Source of the DNA: an uncultured Bacilli bacterium
Lineage (GTDB): Bacteria > Bacillota_I > Bacilli_A > RF39 > UBA660
Direction: 5' to 3'
NCBI GenBank assembly: GCA_944359625.1
Contig: CALVSW010000007.1
Span: 1 to 47,242 of the forward strand
DNA: 47,242 nucleotides
Part shown: piece after piece, positions 34,782 to 43,951 of the stretch
Numbering within the stretch: position 1 is the stretch's first letter
Layout of the letters: every line of letters starts with the position of its first letter
The notes under the pieces: model-generated
Told to the model about the DNA's origin: nothing
Database searches by the model: none
The model's input: the letters and a program-made list of their open reading frames with translations, nothing else
Program-made: the position numbers and the translations under genes

Positions 34782-36074
34782 ATGAGAAGAAGATACAAGC
34801 TAACACTTATAGTAATATCATTTTTACTTGTTGGGTTAGTTAGTGTCTTTTTTTCTTATTCTAATTATTTAGATGATAATTTAAATAATAAAACTTTGGT
34901 ATTATCTAACGAATATTTAAGTTTGAATTATCTTAATGGCAATTTATACGATATTCCTGATTTTTTAAATGGTGATAAAATAATTAAAAAAGTATCAGTT
35001 ACAAATTTAACTGATAATATCGTTGGTTTTACTTTAGCTATTATGGATATTAATATTGCTAGTAAAAACATAAAAATCCAAGTTTATGATGAAGATGATA
35101 ATATTGTTTATGATGAATATTTACTAGGAACTGATACCGAACTTGTTAAGACAAAAGAAATATCTGGTAAGAAAACATTGAATTATACCATAGTTATAAC
35201 TAATGAAGGTGAAGATACTTTTTTTGGTGCTGATTTATTAGTTTATAATGAATATTCACTAGAAGTTGCTAATTCTTTTAAAGAAACAATACTACGTGAT
35301 AATCAATTTGGAGAACTTGTTAGTCCTATTGGAACTGTTTCAACTACTAATGAAGGACTTTTGGTAAGTGAAGATGAACTTGGACAGACATATTATTTTC
35401 GTGGAAGTGTTGATAATAATTACGTAAAAATGAATAATTTAATGTTTAGAATTGTTCGAATTAATGGTGATGGTAGCGTTAGATTAGTTTTAGATAATAC
35501 TTTAGAGGATAATAGTTACTATTTACGTCGTATAAATAAAACAAATGAGTATTTAAATAATATGATTTTTGATAATAGTGATATAAAAAAAGTATTGGAT
35601 GAGTGGTATAACACTAATTTACTTAGTGCAGATAATTATATAGCAAGTAGTAACTTTTGTTATGATAATGCCTTTTATTTGCAAAATGAATCTGAATATT
35701 TTACTAATTCATATGACCGGATTTATGTAAGCAATGCAGCAAGTCTTAATTGTCAAGAAGGGATATATGTTGGTAAAGTAGGTTTATTAAGTATAGATGA
35801 AGTTATTTATGCTGGTGCATCTAAAGATGGTACAAATAATTCCTATTATTTATATAATCCAAGTATTTTAAATAATTGGTGGACTATGTCTAGTTCAAAA
35901 GTAAATGCTCAAAGCAATAACGTTAATAATTATCTTATAACCAGTGGTGGTGGTATAGATTTAGAAGGAAAGTTAAATAGTAGTTATGGAATCCGTCCAG
36001 TAATATCTTTAGATAAAGGTGTTAAAGTCAGTGGTATGGGAACATTAGAAAATCCTTATGAAATAGTGTCATAA
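34782..36074 (+). CDS. Signal-anchored surface protein with the same C-terminal domain as the edge gene
   Basis: This 430-residue protein has a basic start, a single helix (about 5-25) and then an outer part. About 27-160 looks like a beta-sandwich (KKVSVTNLTDNIVGFTLAI, YTIVITNEGEDTFFGADL). From about 190 to the end runs a domain starting YYFRGSVDNNYVKMNNLMFRIVRINGDGSVRL and ending YGIRPVISLDKGV and GTLENPYEI. The same ending pattern appears in the gene at 1-246, but here the codons are ordinary AT-rich ones. The fold is probably C-lectin-like/DUF6273-like (inference). It has its own promoter and lies directly before the Tad-like operon, so a surface role linked to it is possible. Confidence 0.75.
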   Translation: MRRRYKLTLIVISFLLVGLVSVFFSYSNYLDDNLNNKTLVLSNEYLSLNYLNGNLYDIPDFLNGDKIIKKVSVTNLTDNIVGFTLAIMDINIASKNIKIQVYDEDDNIVYDEYLLGTDTELVKTKEISGKKTLNYTIVITNEGEDTFFGADLLVYNEYSLEVANSFKETILRDNQFGELVSPIGTVSTTNEGLLVSEDELGQTYYFRGSVDNNYVKMNNLMFRIVRINGDGSVRLVLDNTLEDNSYYLRRINKTNEYLNNMIFDNSDIKKVLDEWYNTNLLSADNYIASSNFCYDNAFYLQNESEYFTNSYDRIYVSNAASLNCQEGIYVGKVGLLSIDEVIYAGASKDGTNNSYYLYNPSILNNWWTMSSSKVNAQSNNVNNYLITSGGGIDLEGKLNSSYGIRPVISLDKGVKVSGMGTLENPYEIVS

Positions 36075-36191
36075 GTTTTTTTTGACTTTTATGAAAAAAT
36101 TTGTTAAAGTAACTTCTACATATTTTAGTTTTACCTTATGAAAAGTATAAATAAAATTATGGTCAATTGTATTTCTCTAATCTATTAATAC

Positions 36192-36220
36192 TTGTAACTT
36201 TTCATTATTCATGGTAGAAT
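36192..36220 (+). promoter_or_regulatory. Promoter of the Tad-like operon
   Basis: The -35 TTGTAA (36192-36197) and -10 TAGAAT (36215-36220) are 17 bases apart. Transcription would start near 36227, placing the ATG at 36246 in the message. No other clear promoter is seen up to 47.1 kb. Confidence 0.6.
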
Positions 36221-36245
36221 TAAAGTTAGAAATGTGGGTGGTGCT

Positions 36246-36965
36246 ATGCAAAAAAAGTTGGTTTTAGTATTTATGCCAATTATTATGTTTTTCAGCTTTA
36301 TTAATTTTGCGTATGCTGAGTGTGATTATGAAACAAAAGCTAAAATTAATAATGCTGCAGGAACAATTAAGGCAGAATATCAGACCTTCGAGTATAATAA
36401 TAATTATTACGATGAAACATATGGAGAAGAAGTTAGCGAATCTTATTGGTATGGGTTAATTCACATATATAATCTATCTGATGATGTATACGTTAAAGTA
36501 ATTGATAATAATGGTAATTCTAAAGATTATACTTCTGATGATGTAGCAGCAGATGGTGTTATTTATGTTGGAACTGGTATGGCAAATGAAGTAAAAAAAT
36601 ATAAAATTGAAGTTTATGCTACAGATTCTTCATGTATTGATGATGTAATAAGAACAATAGATATCACAATACCACGATATAACGTTTTTAGTACGTATAG
36701 TCAGTGCGACGAGTATCCGGATTATTATTATTGCAGTGAATTCGTTTTTCTAGATAATATACCAGAAACTGAATTTTATCGTGGGATTGAAGATTATGCT
36801 GAAAGATTGGAGGCTGAAAAGAATAATCAGGGGATAATTTCACAAACTGCTGAATTAATTAAAAACCATTGGGGTGCACTATTAATTCTTGCGGTTTGCG
36901 TTGGTATCGGGGGATACATATTCTATATTAAAATTTATAGTAAAAGAAAGGGAAAGAAAAAATGA
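36246..36965 (+). CDS. Exported membrane-anchored protein, first gene of the Tad-like operon
   Basis: This 239-residue protein has a signal peptide (cleavage expected after FAYA, before ECDYE), a beta-rich outer domain with several cysteines, then a C-terminal helix (about 205-230) and a basic tail KIYSKRKGKKK. The ends are thus outer domain outside, tail inside. The ATG at 36246 follows a GGTGG site; the GTG at 36234 is less likely. Its stop overlaps the next start as ATGA. I cannot name it. It may anchor or chaperone the giant secreted protein encoded next. Confidence 0.75.
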   Translation: MQKKLVLVFMPIIMFFSFINFAYAECDYETKAKINNAAGTIKAEYQTFEYNNNYYDETYGEEVSESYWYGLIHIYNLSDDVYVKVIDNNGNSKDYTSDDVAADGVIYVGTGMANEVKKYKIEVYATDSSCIDDVIRTIDITIPRYNVFSTYSQCDEYPDYYYCSEFVFLDNIPETEFYRGIEDYAERLEAEKNNQGIISQTAELIKNHWGALLILAVCVGIGGYIFYIKIYSKRKGKKK

Positions 36966-39900
36966 AAAATTTAAATAATATTAAAAAAATATCATTATCA
37001 TTATTTTCTTTAATATGTATATTTGGTTTTGGTTTAAATGCTTATGCTAGTGATAGCTATCTATATCCTACTCAAGTAACGGAGTTTAAAGATGTTAGTA
37101 TTTGCAAAAGCTATAATAAGTCTTGCGTAACAGCTACTCTAGATGGTGGCGTATGTACTTTAAAAGGGACTGGACAATCTTGTGAAGCTAGAGTGGCAAT
37201 AGGTGATAATAGTTACGATATTAGCGTTGGTAAAGTCAATAATGTAACATTGTCTACTGGCGAAAAACATACAGTATATTTTTCAAATAATTCTGGTATT
37301 AGTTGTAGTAGCCTTAATGATAGTTGCATTACTGCTACTAAGGGTTCTTATAATACTGGAACTTCCACATGTGTATTGACAGCTAAAGATAGTGCATGTT
37401 TCACAAAGGCTATTATTGGCAATAGTTTATATAATGTTAATGTAAAAATGGCCCCAGATGATTCTCAAACTGGAAATGCTGGTTCAACTGGCAATACCGG
37501 TTCAACTGGAAATGTTGGTTCAACTGGCAATACTGGTTCAACTGGCAATACCGGTTCAACTGGAAATGTTGGTTCAACTGGCAATACTGGTTCAACTGGC
37601 AATACCGGTTCAACTGGAGGTACATCTTCAAGTGGGCAACAATCTGGAACTAATACTTCTACATCAGGCAGTAGTTCAGTATTTCAACTTGGCCCATCAT
37701 TGAATTTTAGTCAAAATTTTGCTACTGATTCTTGTAGTGGAACGTGTGGCGTAGCTAATTATTTTACAATTGATGGCAAGGTTAATATAACTGCGAATGC
37801 AGCTGGAAACTGTACTCTTACTTGTAAAACGACGGAAGCTATTTCTAATTTTGGAGTTGATTCCTATCAATTAAAAATTGATGTTGCAAGTGATGGTCAA
37901 GGCGGATTTGCTATAAATCCACAAGCAATTATAAATACTACAGTTGGGGGTGTAGTAATTGATAATAGCGGAATATCTATGACAAGCCCTGGTGGATATT
38001 ATATTTGCGATGGCAAAACGCAATACATTGGTTCTGGAACAGCAGTACCAGAAAATTGCTTTTATAGTTTAATTCAATTCACACCTGGTACTATTTCTAC
38101 TACACCTGGAAATGATGTAAGTATAAATAATATGGCTACAAATATTATTACTGATATTGTTAATCAAGTCATAAGTTCTGGAAGTACAGCAAATTTGGAT
38201 CAAATTGTTGCAAATACCCTTAATAAATATTCAGGTACTGCTCTTCAAGGAGCTCTAAACATGATGCTTGGCGAAGATGGTGCCACAACAATTACTAATA
38301 TTTTAAATACAATTCATTCCAATAATGGACAAGTATCAACATCTGATGTTATTAATACTTTATTGAATAATGGAAATGTTAGCGGTATACTTGGTGCAAA
38401 TCCTAATGGAAATAATTTAAATAATAGTTCTGATGCAACAAAAAATGCTTGTACATCTTTAAAAATCTTTCATACAGGTTTTTATCCTAGTACAGTGGAT
38501 GGATTTAAAGGCTTTGGTACTTATGGTGGCAAATCTGGTATTCATTTATATACAGCTACGGCTAATTGTGCAGATGATACAACAACAGTTTATGATGCGT
38601 TCTGCGTAGACCCGGCTTTATATGGACCACATCAAGCATCAAATGGTGATAGCCGTTCTTACTATACAATCACAGACACTGTTGATTTAACTACTACTTA
38701 TGGTAAAGCTATTTACATCTTATATCGTGATTACTATGCAAATACAGCCAAGACAGATAAAGATCTTTATGTAGCAACTCAAGTTTCACGTTTCTTAATG
38801 GCTAAGCTAGATGATCAATATAATTTCTTAGGATTGAATAATGGAGCTTTCAAGTCTAAGGCTCAAGCTTATATTGATAGTCCGGTAACGAGTGATGTAA
38901 AAGCCGTTTATGAAGATGTTCTTAAAAAAGCTCAATCTGAAGATTTTAGTTCAAGTAACGCAACTTTAGATATCAATCACGAGAGTGGTGATGATGTTAA
39001 AACTGGCATTAAATTTAAAATAACTGCAACTGGTGTTACAGATATATCAAAGATTACTGATTTGAAACTTTATGTTGTTGATAATAATACCAAAAAAGAT
39101 ATTTCATCTTCATTTAACATTTCAACTGGCAATTGGCAACAAAATGGTGATAAATATACTTTAGAAGTAACCGTTACTGCCTCTTCATTAGATGATACAA
39201 TTTGTGATGTCATCTTAGTTGCTAGCGCTAAATATAATGGTGAAAATGATATTGCTAATATTGGTATTGCAACCTCTACATCATCAACTGGTTCTTTACA
39301 AAGATTTTTAATATTTAATAAAGGTGGAACATCTGAAATTGGTACAACAGAAAACTTTAAAGTTAGTAAGAATTGCAATTCTAATAATGCATGTACTCCT
39401 GTTGCTGAATATTCTTGCGACGATGCTTCAAGTATTACTTACGTTGTTGAAGGTACAGAAGCTGAAGATGCAAATGTGGAGTGGGAATCTTGTATCATCG
39501 GTGAAAAAACTGAAAATGGTAGTGTAAGTGGTGGTAAGGATCCAAATGGAAATACTTATGAGTTACAAGAAGATAATGGGTATTGTTCAATCTATTGTAA
39601 AGAGGATTATACATTTAAAGTCCCTGGAAATTTAGATCAATATTCTGCAAATGGTAACGGCTTTGCTCAAGGAAGATATATTTCAATTAACCTTGATAAA
39701 CATTACCATGCTGTTGCTGGGTTAGCAGGTCAAAAGACTTGTGTTACTAGTGAAATATTAACAGAAAAATTCTTAAATGATGCTGTAGAGCAAAAGAAAA
39801 CTTTATTAGATGCTGTTAATAAGTATTATATGTATAAAGCTCAAAAGGAAGCTTTAGAAAAGAGCAATTACATGAGTGATAATAGTATTGTTAATAATGC

Positions 39901-41605
39901 TACATGTAGTGGTAATTGCCAAGGAGTTGATTTATCAGGTTATAATCCAGTGATAACATCTAAAACGATAAGCTATACATATCCAGTTTATGTATTTGAG
40001 AAATCATCTAATAATTATGAAATTGTTGAATCTAATATTATTACAAAGAACACTACTAGTGGTCCAGCATTAGTTATCAGTGGTAGTTCAGCAACAAAAA
40101 CTATTGGCAGTGGTGAAAATGCAGCAGTAGTTGTTTATGGTAGTAGTACTAAACAAGAATTATATAATTCTGCTTTGCAAAATATTAATAATGAAATATC
40201 TAAAGCAGAACAATCCTACAAAGAAGCTTTAAATAAACTTAATGACCAAGTTGATAAAATTCAAGATTGTACTACGTGGGCTGAAGAAGACAAATTAAAA
40301 CAAACTTATGAATTTAATCCAGAAATTAGATTTGATTATGCTGAAGAAGAATATATTTCTATGATGAATGGAAATAATCAATTACAACCAGAAGCTGAAT
40401 TTGATTCAACAACTTTAGGATATTTCTGTGAAGACAATAAGGAGACTGTTGTTGAAACTGGTAGTTGCCCTAATAGTGTTTCTGATGATAAAACAATTAC
40501 TGTTAAAGTTCCTAATAATTCAATAGAAAGTGCTACAGAATCATCTGATGAAGTATATTATGAATATAAGAGAATAACTGGAATAGTTAAGTATGGTGAT
40601 CCTGGAGTCGCATTAGATGGTACTAGAAGTGATCCGGAATTAATATATTATAAATCAAGTGTTCCATTCTATACGCATCCAAACAAAGGCATTGTAACAA
40701 CTGAGAAAACCGATGATAGTACTTTAATTGATCAAGGTGATCCTAATAGAAATGAAGGGACAGAACCAGATGGTTTAGTATATCCAATTAAGTTAACTAC
40801 TCCTGCTGGAGTTTATGATTACACAATTACATTTAAGAATATTGGTCAATATTTTATGTCTGATAATACTTTAGGCCGTATTATGGGTGAAAGTAATGGT
40901 CAATCTGGTTATTTAACTGTTAATGAAGAAGATTCTTATTTATGTAATTATACTGTATGTGCAATTGATGATCCTAATTGTGATAATGTTCCTGATAGCA
41001 ATGCTGTATGTTCTAATATTTTAGCAAGCGATGTATGTAAGAGTGATGATACTGCTGATTTAGATGATTGTATTGCGGCTTTACTTGAAGAAGAATGTTG
41101 CGATGAGGTTATTAGTTTAAATAAAATGACAATTAATATGGTTGATCAATACAATGCTGTTTGTCCAAAACAAAAATATTGTCAAGGTTTTGGAATTATA
41201 GATGGGACTACAAGTAGTGGTTCCGGTGGTTCTGCAGTTATTGTTGATGGCAAATTAGAATTTACACCAAAGACTGTATCTTTGAATAACTTATTCCCTA
41301 ATGCTGAGGATAGCCGTGGCTTTAACTGGGTTGGTACAACATATGATGGTACAAGTATAGGTAGTGTTATTCAAGAAATAGAAAATGCTGGGGAGTCTAT
41401 TTATAATGATGATCCAGACTTTAAGATAGTTATTAATCCAAGTTGTCGTGCACAAATTCTTGAATATAATAATACTCAAGAAAATTCAAGCTTAGGGTTA
41501 AATGATTATACTTTAGATATGAATAGTGATGGAACTTATGATACATCAACGTTCTTAGCTCAATTAGAAGCTGCAGGATGTATTGTTGAAAAAGGTTTTG
41601 AATAG
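36962..41605 (+). CDS. Giant secreted protein with collagen-like repeats and a putative thioester domain
   Basis: This 1547-residue protein has a signal peptide (cut after NAYA). Two Cys-containing repeats of about 55 residues (ICKSYNKSCVTAT and SCSSLNDSCITAT) follow, then a Gly-x-y run (about 174-219, GST and GNT/GNV triplets). A third Cys-rich repeat begins SCSGTCGVANYF. Around 548-612 lies VYDAFCVDPALYG (C548) and YVATQVSRFL (Q607), with an intervening YGKAIYILYRDYY. This is the Cys...TQx(A/S) pattern of thioester domains, which can bond covalently to host amines. Later parts include beta-sandwich-like segments, a charged coiled-coil stretch (about 930-1130) and Cys clusters. There is no LPXTG motif and no C-terminal helix. 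Co-expression with Tad-like genes suggests export or display by that machine. Function inferred only. Confidence 0.8.
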   Translation: MKNLNNIKKISLSLFSLICIFGFGLNAYASDSYLYPTQVTEFKDVSICKSYNKSCVTATLDGGVCTLKGTGQSCEARVAIGDNSYDISVGKVNNVTLSTGEKHTVYFSNNSGISCSSLNDSCITATKGSYNTGTSTCVLTAKDSACFTKAIIGNSLYNVNVKMAPDDSQTGNAGSTGNTGSTGNVGSTGNTGSTGNTGSTGNVGSTGNTGSTGNTGSTGGTSSSGQQSGTNTSTSGSSSVFQLGPSLNFSQNFATDSCSGTCGVANYFTIDGKVNITANAAGNCTLTCKTTEAISNFGVDSYQLKIDVASDGQGGFAINPQAIINTTVGGVVIDNSGISMTSPGGYYICDGKTQYIGSGTAVPENCFYSLIQFTPGTISTTPGNDVSINNMATNIITDIVNQVISSGSTANLDQIVANTLNKYSGTALQGALNMMLGEDGATTITNILNTIHSNNGQVSTSDVINTLLNNGNVSGILGANPNGNNLNNSSDATKNACTSLKIFHTGFYPSTVDGFKGFGTYGGKSGIHLYTATANCADDTTTVYDAFCVDPALYGPHQASNGDSRSYYTITDTVDLTTTYGKAIYILYRDYYANTAKTDKDLYVATQVSRFLMAKLDDQYNFLGLNNGAFKSKAQAYIDSPVTSDVKAVYEDVLKKAQSEDFSSSNATLDINHESGDDVKTGIKFKITATGVTDISKITDLKLYVVDNNTKKDISSSFNISTGNWQQNGDKYTLEVTVTASSLDDTICDVILVASAKYNGENDIANIGIATSTSSTGSLQRFLIFNKGGTSEIGTTENFKVSKNCNSNNACTPVAEYSCDDASSITYVVEGTEAEDANVEWESCIIGEKTENGSVSGGKDPNGNTYELQEDNGYCSIYCKEDYTFKVPGNLDQYSANGNGFAQGRYISINLDKHYHAVAGLAGQKTCVTSEILTEKFLNDAVEQKKTLLDAVNKYYMYKAQKEALEKSNYMSDNSIVNNATCSGNCQGVDLSGYNPVITSKTISYTYPVYVFEKSSNNYEIVESNIITKNTTSGPALVISGSSATKTIGSGENAAVVVYGSSTKQELYNSALQNINNEISKAEQSYKEALNKLNDQVDKIQDCTTWAEEDKLKQTYEFNPEIRFDYAEEEYISMMNGNNQLQPEAEFDSTTLGYFCEDNKETVVETGSCPNSVSDDKTITVKVPNNSIESATESSDEVYYEYKRITGIVKYGDPGVALDGTRSDPELIYYKSSVPFYTHPNKGIVTTEKTDDSTLIDQGDPNRNEGTEPDGLVYPIKLTTPAGVYDYTITFKNIGQYFMSDNTLGRIMGESNGQSGYLTVNEEDSYLCNYTVCAIDDPNCDNVPDSNAVCSNILASDVCKSDDTADLDDCIAALLEEECCDEVISLNKMTINMVDQYNAVCPKQKYCQGFGIIDGTTSSGSGGSAVIVDGKLEFTPKTVSLNNLFPNAEDSRGFNWVGTTYDGTSIGSVIQEIENAGESIYNDDPDFKIVINPSCRAQILEYNNTQENSSLGLNDYTLDMNSDGTYDTSTFLAQLEAAGCIVEKGFE
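37481..37618 (+). repeat. 18-bp tandem repeat encoding collagen-like Gly-x-y triplets
   Basis: Seven full copies and a partial one of an 18-base unit (starting GGTTCAACTGG) lie end to end. The variable half cycles AATACC, AATGTT, AATACT, giving a 54-base higher-order period. The repeats encode GSTGNT or GSTGNV and are prone to slippage, so copy number may vary between strains. Confidence 0.9.
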
Positions 41606-41616
41606 GAGGAAAAAAT

Positions 41617-42327
41617 ATGAAATCGTCATATTGGGCATACTGGTTAATTTTGCTAGGCGTATTTATAATTGGAGTAATGATGTTAGTCAATAGTGCGACT
41701 ACGGGATCTACTCAAGATTATTATATGTTAAAAGAGGTTACACAAGCTTCGATGATTGATGCAATTGATTATTCATATTATCGTCTTTATGGTGATGTTA
41801 GAATGAGTGAACAAAAATTTGCAGAAAATTTTATTAGAAGATTTGCTGAATCTACGACTTTAGCAAAAAACTATACCGTTGAATTTTACGATATTCATGA
41901 AGTTCCTCCTAAAGTAAGCGTTAAAGTTTCTAGTGTTAGCAGTTCATTTAATATTGCTAACACTTCTAATAATGCTGCTGAAATTGTTGATACTATAGAC
42001 ATTATTTTAATTGGTGGTGTTGGCAATGGAACAGGAACTACTGGTGGTTCTGAAAGTATTTGCTGTTTACATTTTGATGATGCTTTCAAAAATTATATTA
42101 TTTCTAATGATGTTTCTAATTATACTTATTTACAAGATTGGAAAAATGATCGTGCGAATGGTAAAGACGGAAATTTTAGAGAAGCAATTTCAAAACAATT
42201 TCCTTGGATTACTTCTCAAAAAAGTATAAGTGGATTAAGTAGTCAATTAAATTCTGAACCATTCTTTAAAGAAGCTGTTGCTAATAACTGGGTTTATATT
42301 GTCAATAATACTACTTCTTGTAGTTAA
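41617..42327 (+). CDS. Anchored TadE-like protein of the Tad-like operon
   Basis: This 236-residue protein begins with a short basic start and one helix (about 8-26), followed by a helical/beta stalk and a small outer domain with a CC pair. A helix near the N-terminus with the rest outside is the layout of TadE/TadG pseudopilins, and the position before the SAF proteins fits. I see no classic prepilin leader, so processing is uncertain. A GGAGG site precedes it and only eleven bases separate it from the giant gene. The closing outer segment (NWVYIVNNTTSC) has a terminal Cys. Confidence 0.65.
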   Translation: MKSSYWAYWLILLGVFIIGVMMLVNSATTGSTQDYYMLKEVTQASMIDAIDYSYYRLYGDVRMSEQKFAENFIRRFAESTTLAKNYTVEFYDIHEVPPKVSVKVSSVSSSFNIANTSNNAAEIVDTIDIILIGGVGNGTGTTGGSESICCLHFDDAFKNYIISNDVSNYTYLQDWKNDRANGKDGNFREAISKQFPWITSQKSISGLSSQLNSEPFFKEAVANNWVYIVNNTTSCS

Positions 42328-42341
42328 TTAAGGAGAATAAA

Positions 42342-43145
42342 ATGGGTAACGTAAAGGAAGAATTAAAAAAAATTATTAGTAATAAGAATACTCTTACTAT
42401 TTTAATTGTTTTAGCTGGTATTGTCGTGTTATATGCTATTTATAATAATCGTGTAAATCAGGCAGTTACAATGATAAGAGTTCCTTATGCTAGTAAGGAA
42501 ATTACTAGTCGTATGCAAATAACGAGCGACATGATTGGTTATACAGAAATTCCTAAAAAAATAGCTAGTTCTTTAGGAATTCTTACTACGCCTGTTAATA
42601 TAACTGGTAATTATGTTAAATATGGAAATACTATTCCAAAAAATAGTTTCTTCTATTCTAGTGTAATAGTGGATTTTGAAGAAGCAATTCGAAATGAGTT
42701 TTCGGATATGAAAGATGGATATACCGCTTATAACCTAGAAGTTGATATTGATTCAACATATGGCAATTCAATTTATACTGGTAATTATGTTGATTTGTAT
42801 GTTAAAGCTGTCGATGAAAATGATAAAATCATTTTTGGAAGATTAATTGAAGGAATTAAAGTGTTAGCTGTATTAGATAGTGATGGCAATGATGTTTTTG
42901 AGTCATCAACAGATGATCGTAATCCAAGGCAGATGTGGTTCTCTGTTCCTGATGAAATTTATACACTATTGAAGAAGACAGAATATATAGGTGGTGTTGA
43001 AGTAATGCCAATACCAAGAAACGCTAGTTATTCCTTAGAAGATCGTGAGCCTGTAATTGATAGTCAGTACATTGAAAACTTTATTTTGTCAAAGTCAATT
43101 AATATTGGAGTCGATTTTCAAGACACCCCAACAGTTGAACAATAG
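42342..43145 (+). CDS. CpaB/RcpC-like SAF-domain protein 1
   Basis: This 267-residue protein has one N-terminal helix (about 19-35) and then a SAF-type domain: VPYASKEITSRMQITSDMIGYTEIPKK, a pattern typical of Flp pilus assembly protein CpaB/RcpC, followed by GYTAYNLEVDI and a GNYVDLYV strand. In Tad systems CpaB lies at the periplasmic or wall face and may bind peptidoglycan or polysaccharide. It is paralogous to the next gene. An AGGAG site and a fifteen-base gap follow the preceding gene. Confidence 0.8.
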   Translation: MGNVKEELKKIISNKNTLTILIVLAGIVVLYAIYNNRVNQAVTMIRVPYASKEITSRMQITSDMIGYTEIPKKIASSLGILTTPVNITGNYVKYGNTIPKNSFFYSSVIVDFEEAIRNEFSDMKDGYTAYNLEVDIDSTYGNSIYTGNYVDLYVKAVDENDKIIFGRLIEGIKVLAVLDSDGNDVFESSTDDRNPRQMWFSVPDEIYTLLKKTEYIGGVEVMPIPRNASYSLEDREPVIDSQYIENFILSKSINIGVDFQDTPTVEQ

Positions 43146-43159
43146 TAGAAAGGAATAAT

Positions 43160-43930
43160 ATGAGTAATATTTTAACACCATTTAAAAAGTTTTTTAAAAA
43201 TAAAAATACTGTAACTATTATGTGTATCTTTCTTGGCGTTCTAACGCTTGTAATTGGTTATAATTATCGTGTTAGTATAGCTACTGATTTAGTATCTGTA
43301 CCATATGCATTAAAGGAAATTCCTAAAAAAACACAGATTACAAAAGATATGATTGGTCACGTTAAGGTTCCTGCTTCTTTGATTTCTGCTGCTGATAATA
43401 TTATTACAAGTGATCAAGAGTTGATTAATTATTATTCTAGTTATTCAACAAGCATACCAGCTAAAAGTCTATTTTATAAAGAAGTTATTTTAGAAGAACA
43501 AGAAATGCCAGATTATGCTTTTATGAGCATGCAAGATGGTTATACTGTTTATTCCTTAAAAGTTAATAACAATTCTACTTATTCTAATAGATTACGTCCT
43601 GGTGATTACATTGATTTATATATGCAAGCAAAGGATAATGGCAAGGTTATTATGGGATTATTAGTAAAATCAATAAGAATTAAAGCTGTAAAAGATAGTG
43701 GTGGCAATTCATTATTAGAAAACACTATTTCTGGTGGAACACCTGCTGCTATGCTTTTTGAAGTAGAAGATTCATTGTTTGATTTATTAAAGAAAAGTGA
43801 GTATGTTAGTGATGTAGAAATAATTCCTGTTCCAAGAAATGCTAATTATACTAAAGAAGAGGGCGCTACGATGGTATCATCAAGTGAACTAACTAGTTAT
43901 ATTCTAAATAAATGTGCAAACATAGATTAA
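43160..43930 (+). CDS. CpaB/RcpC-like SAF-domain protein 2
   Basis: This 256-residue paralogue of the preceding gene has the same order: an N-terminal helix (about 19-35), VPYALKEIPKKTQITKDMIGHVKVP, GYTVYSLKVNN and GDYIDLYM. The two probably act as a heteromer in one assembly. Having two copies in tandem is unusual, since most Tad operons have one cpaB. AAAGGA lies before the start, fourteen bases after the preceding stop. A possible division of work is not visible in the sequence. Confidence 0.8.
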   Translation: MSNILTPFKKFFKNKNTVTIMCIFLGVLTLVIGYNYRVSIATDLVSVPYALKEIPKKTQITKDMIGHVKVPASLISAADNIITSDQELINYYSSYSTSIPAKSLFYKEVILEEQEMPDYAFMSMQDGYTVYSLKVNNNSTYSNRLRPGDYIDLYMQAKDNGKVIMGLLVKSIRIKAVKDSGGNSLLENTISGGTPAAMLFEVEDSLFDLLKKSEYVSDVEIIPVPRNANYTKEEGATMVSSSELTSYILNKCANID

Positions 43931-43951
43931 AAAAAGAAAAGGGTTGATGTT

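Noticed and set aside
37481..37618. CRISPR-like array
   Set aside because: The repeats are contiguous, in frame and have no spacers; they encode Gly-x-y triplets.
37437..37703. Open frames on both strands across the collagen repeat
   Set aside because: They are repetitive shadows of the 18-base unit in other frames.
39070..39527. Short open frames on both strands within the giant gene
   Set aside because: No ribosome site, and they lie fully within the continuous 1547-codon frame.
41291..42229. Several short open frames overlapping the TadE-like gene and the end of the giant gene
   Set aside because: They are alternate-frame shadows of genes with good ribosome sites and operon spacing.
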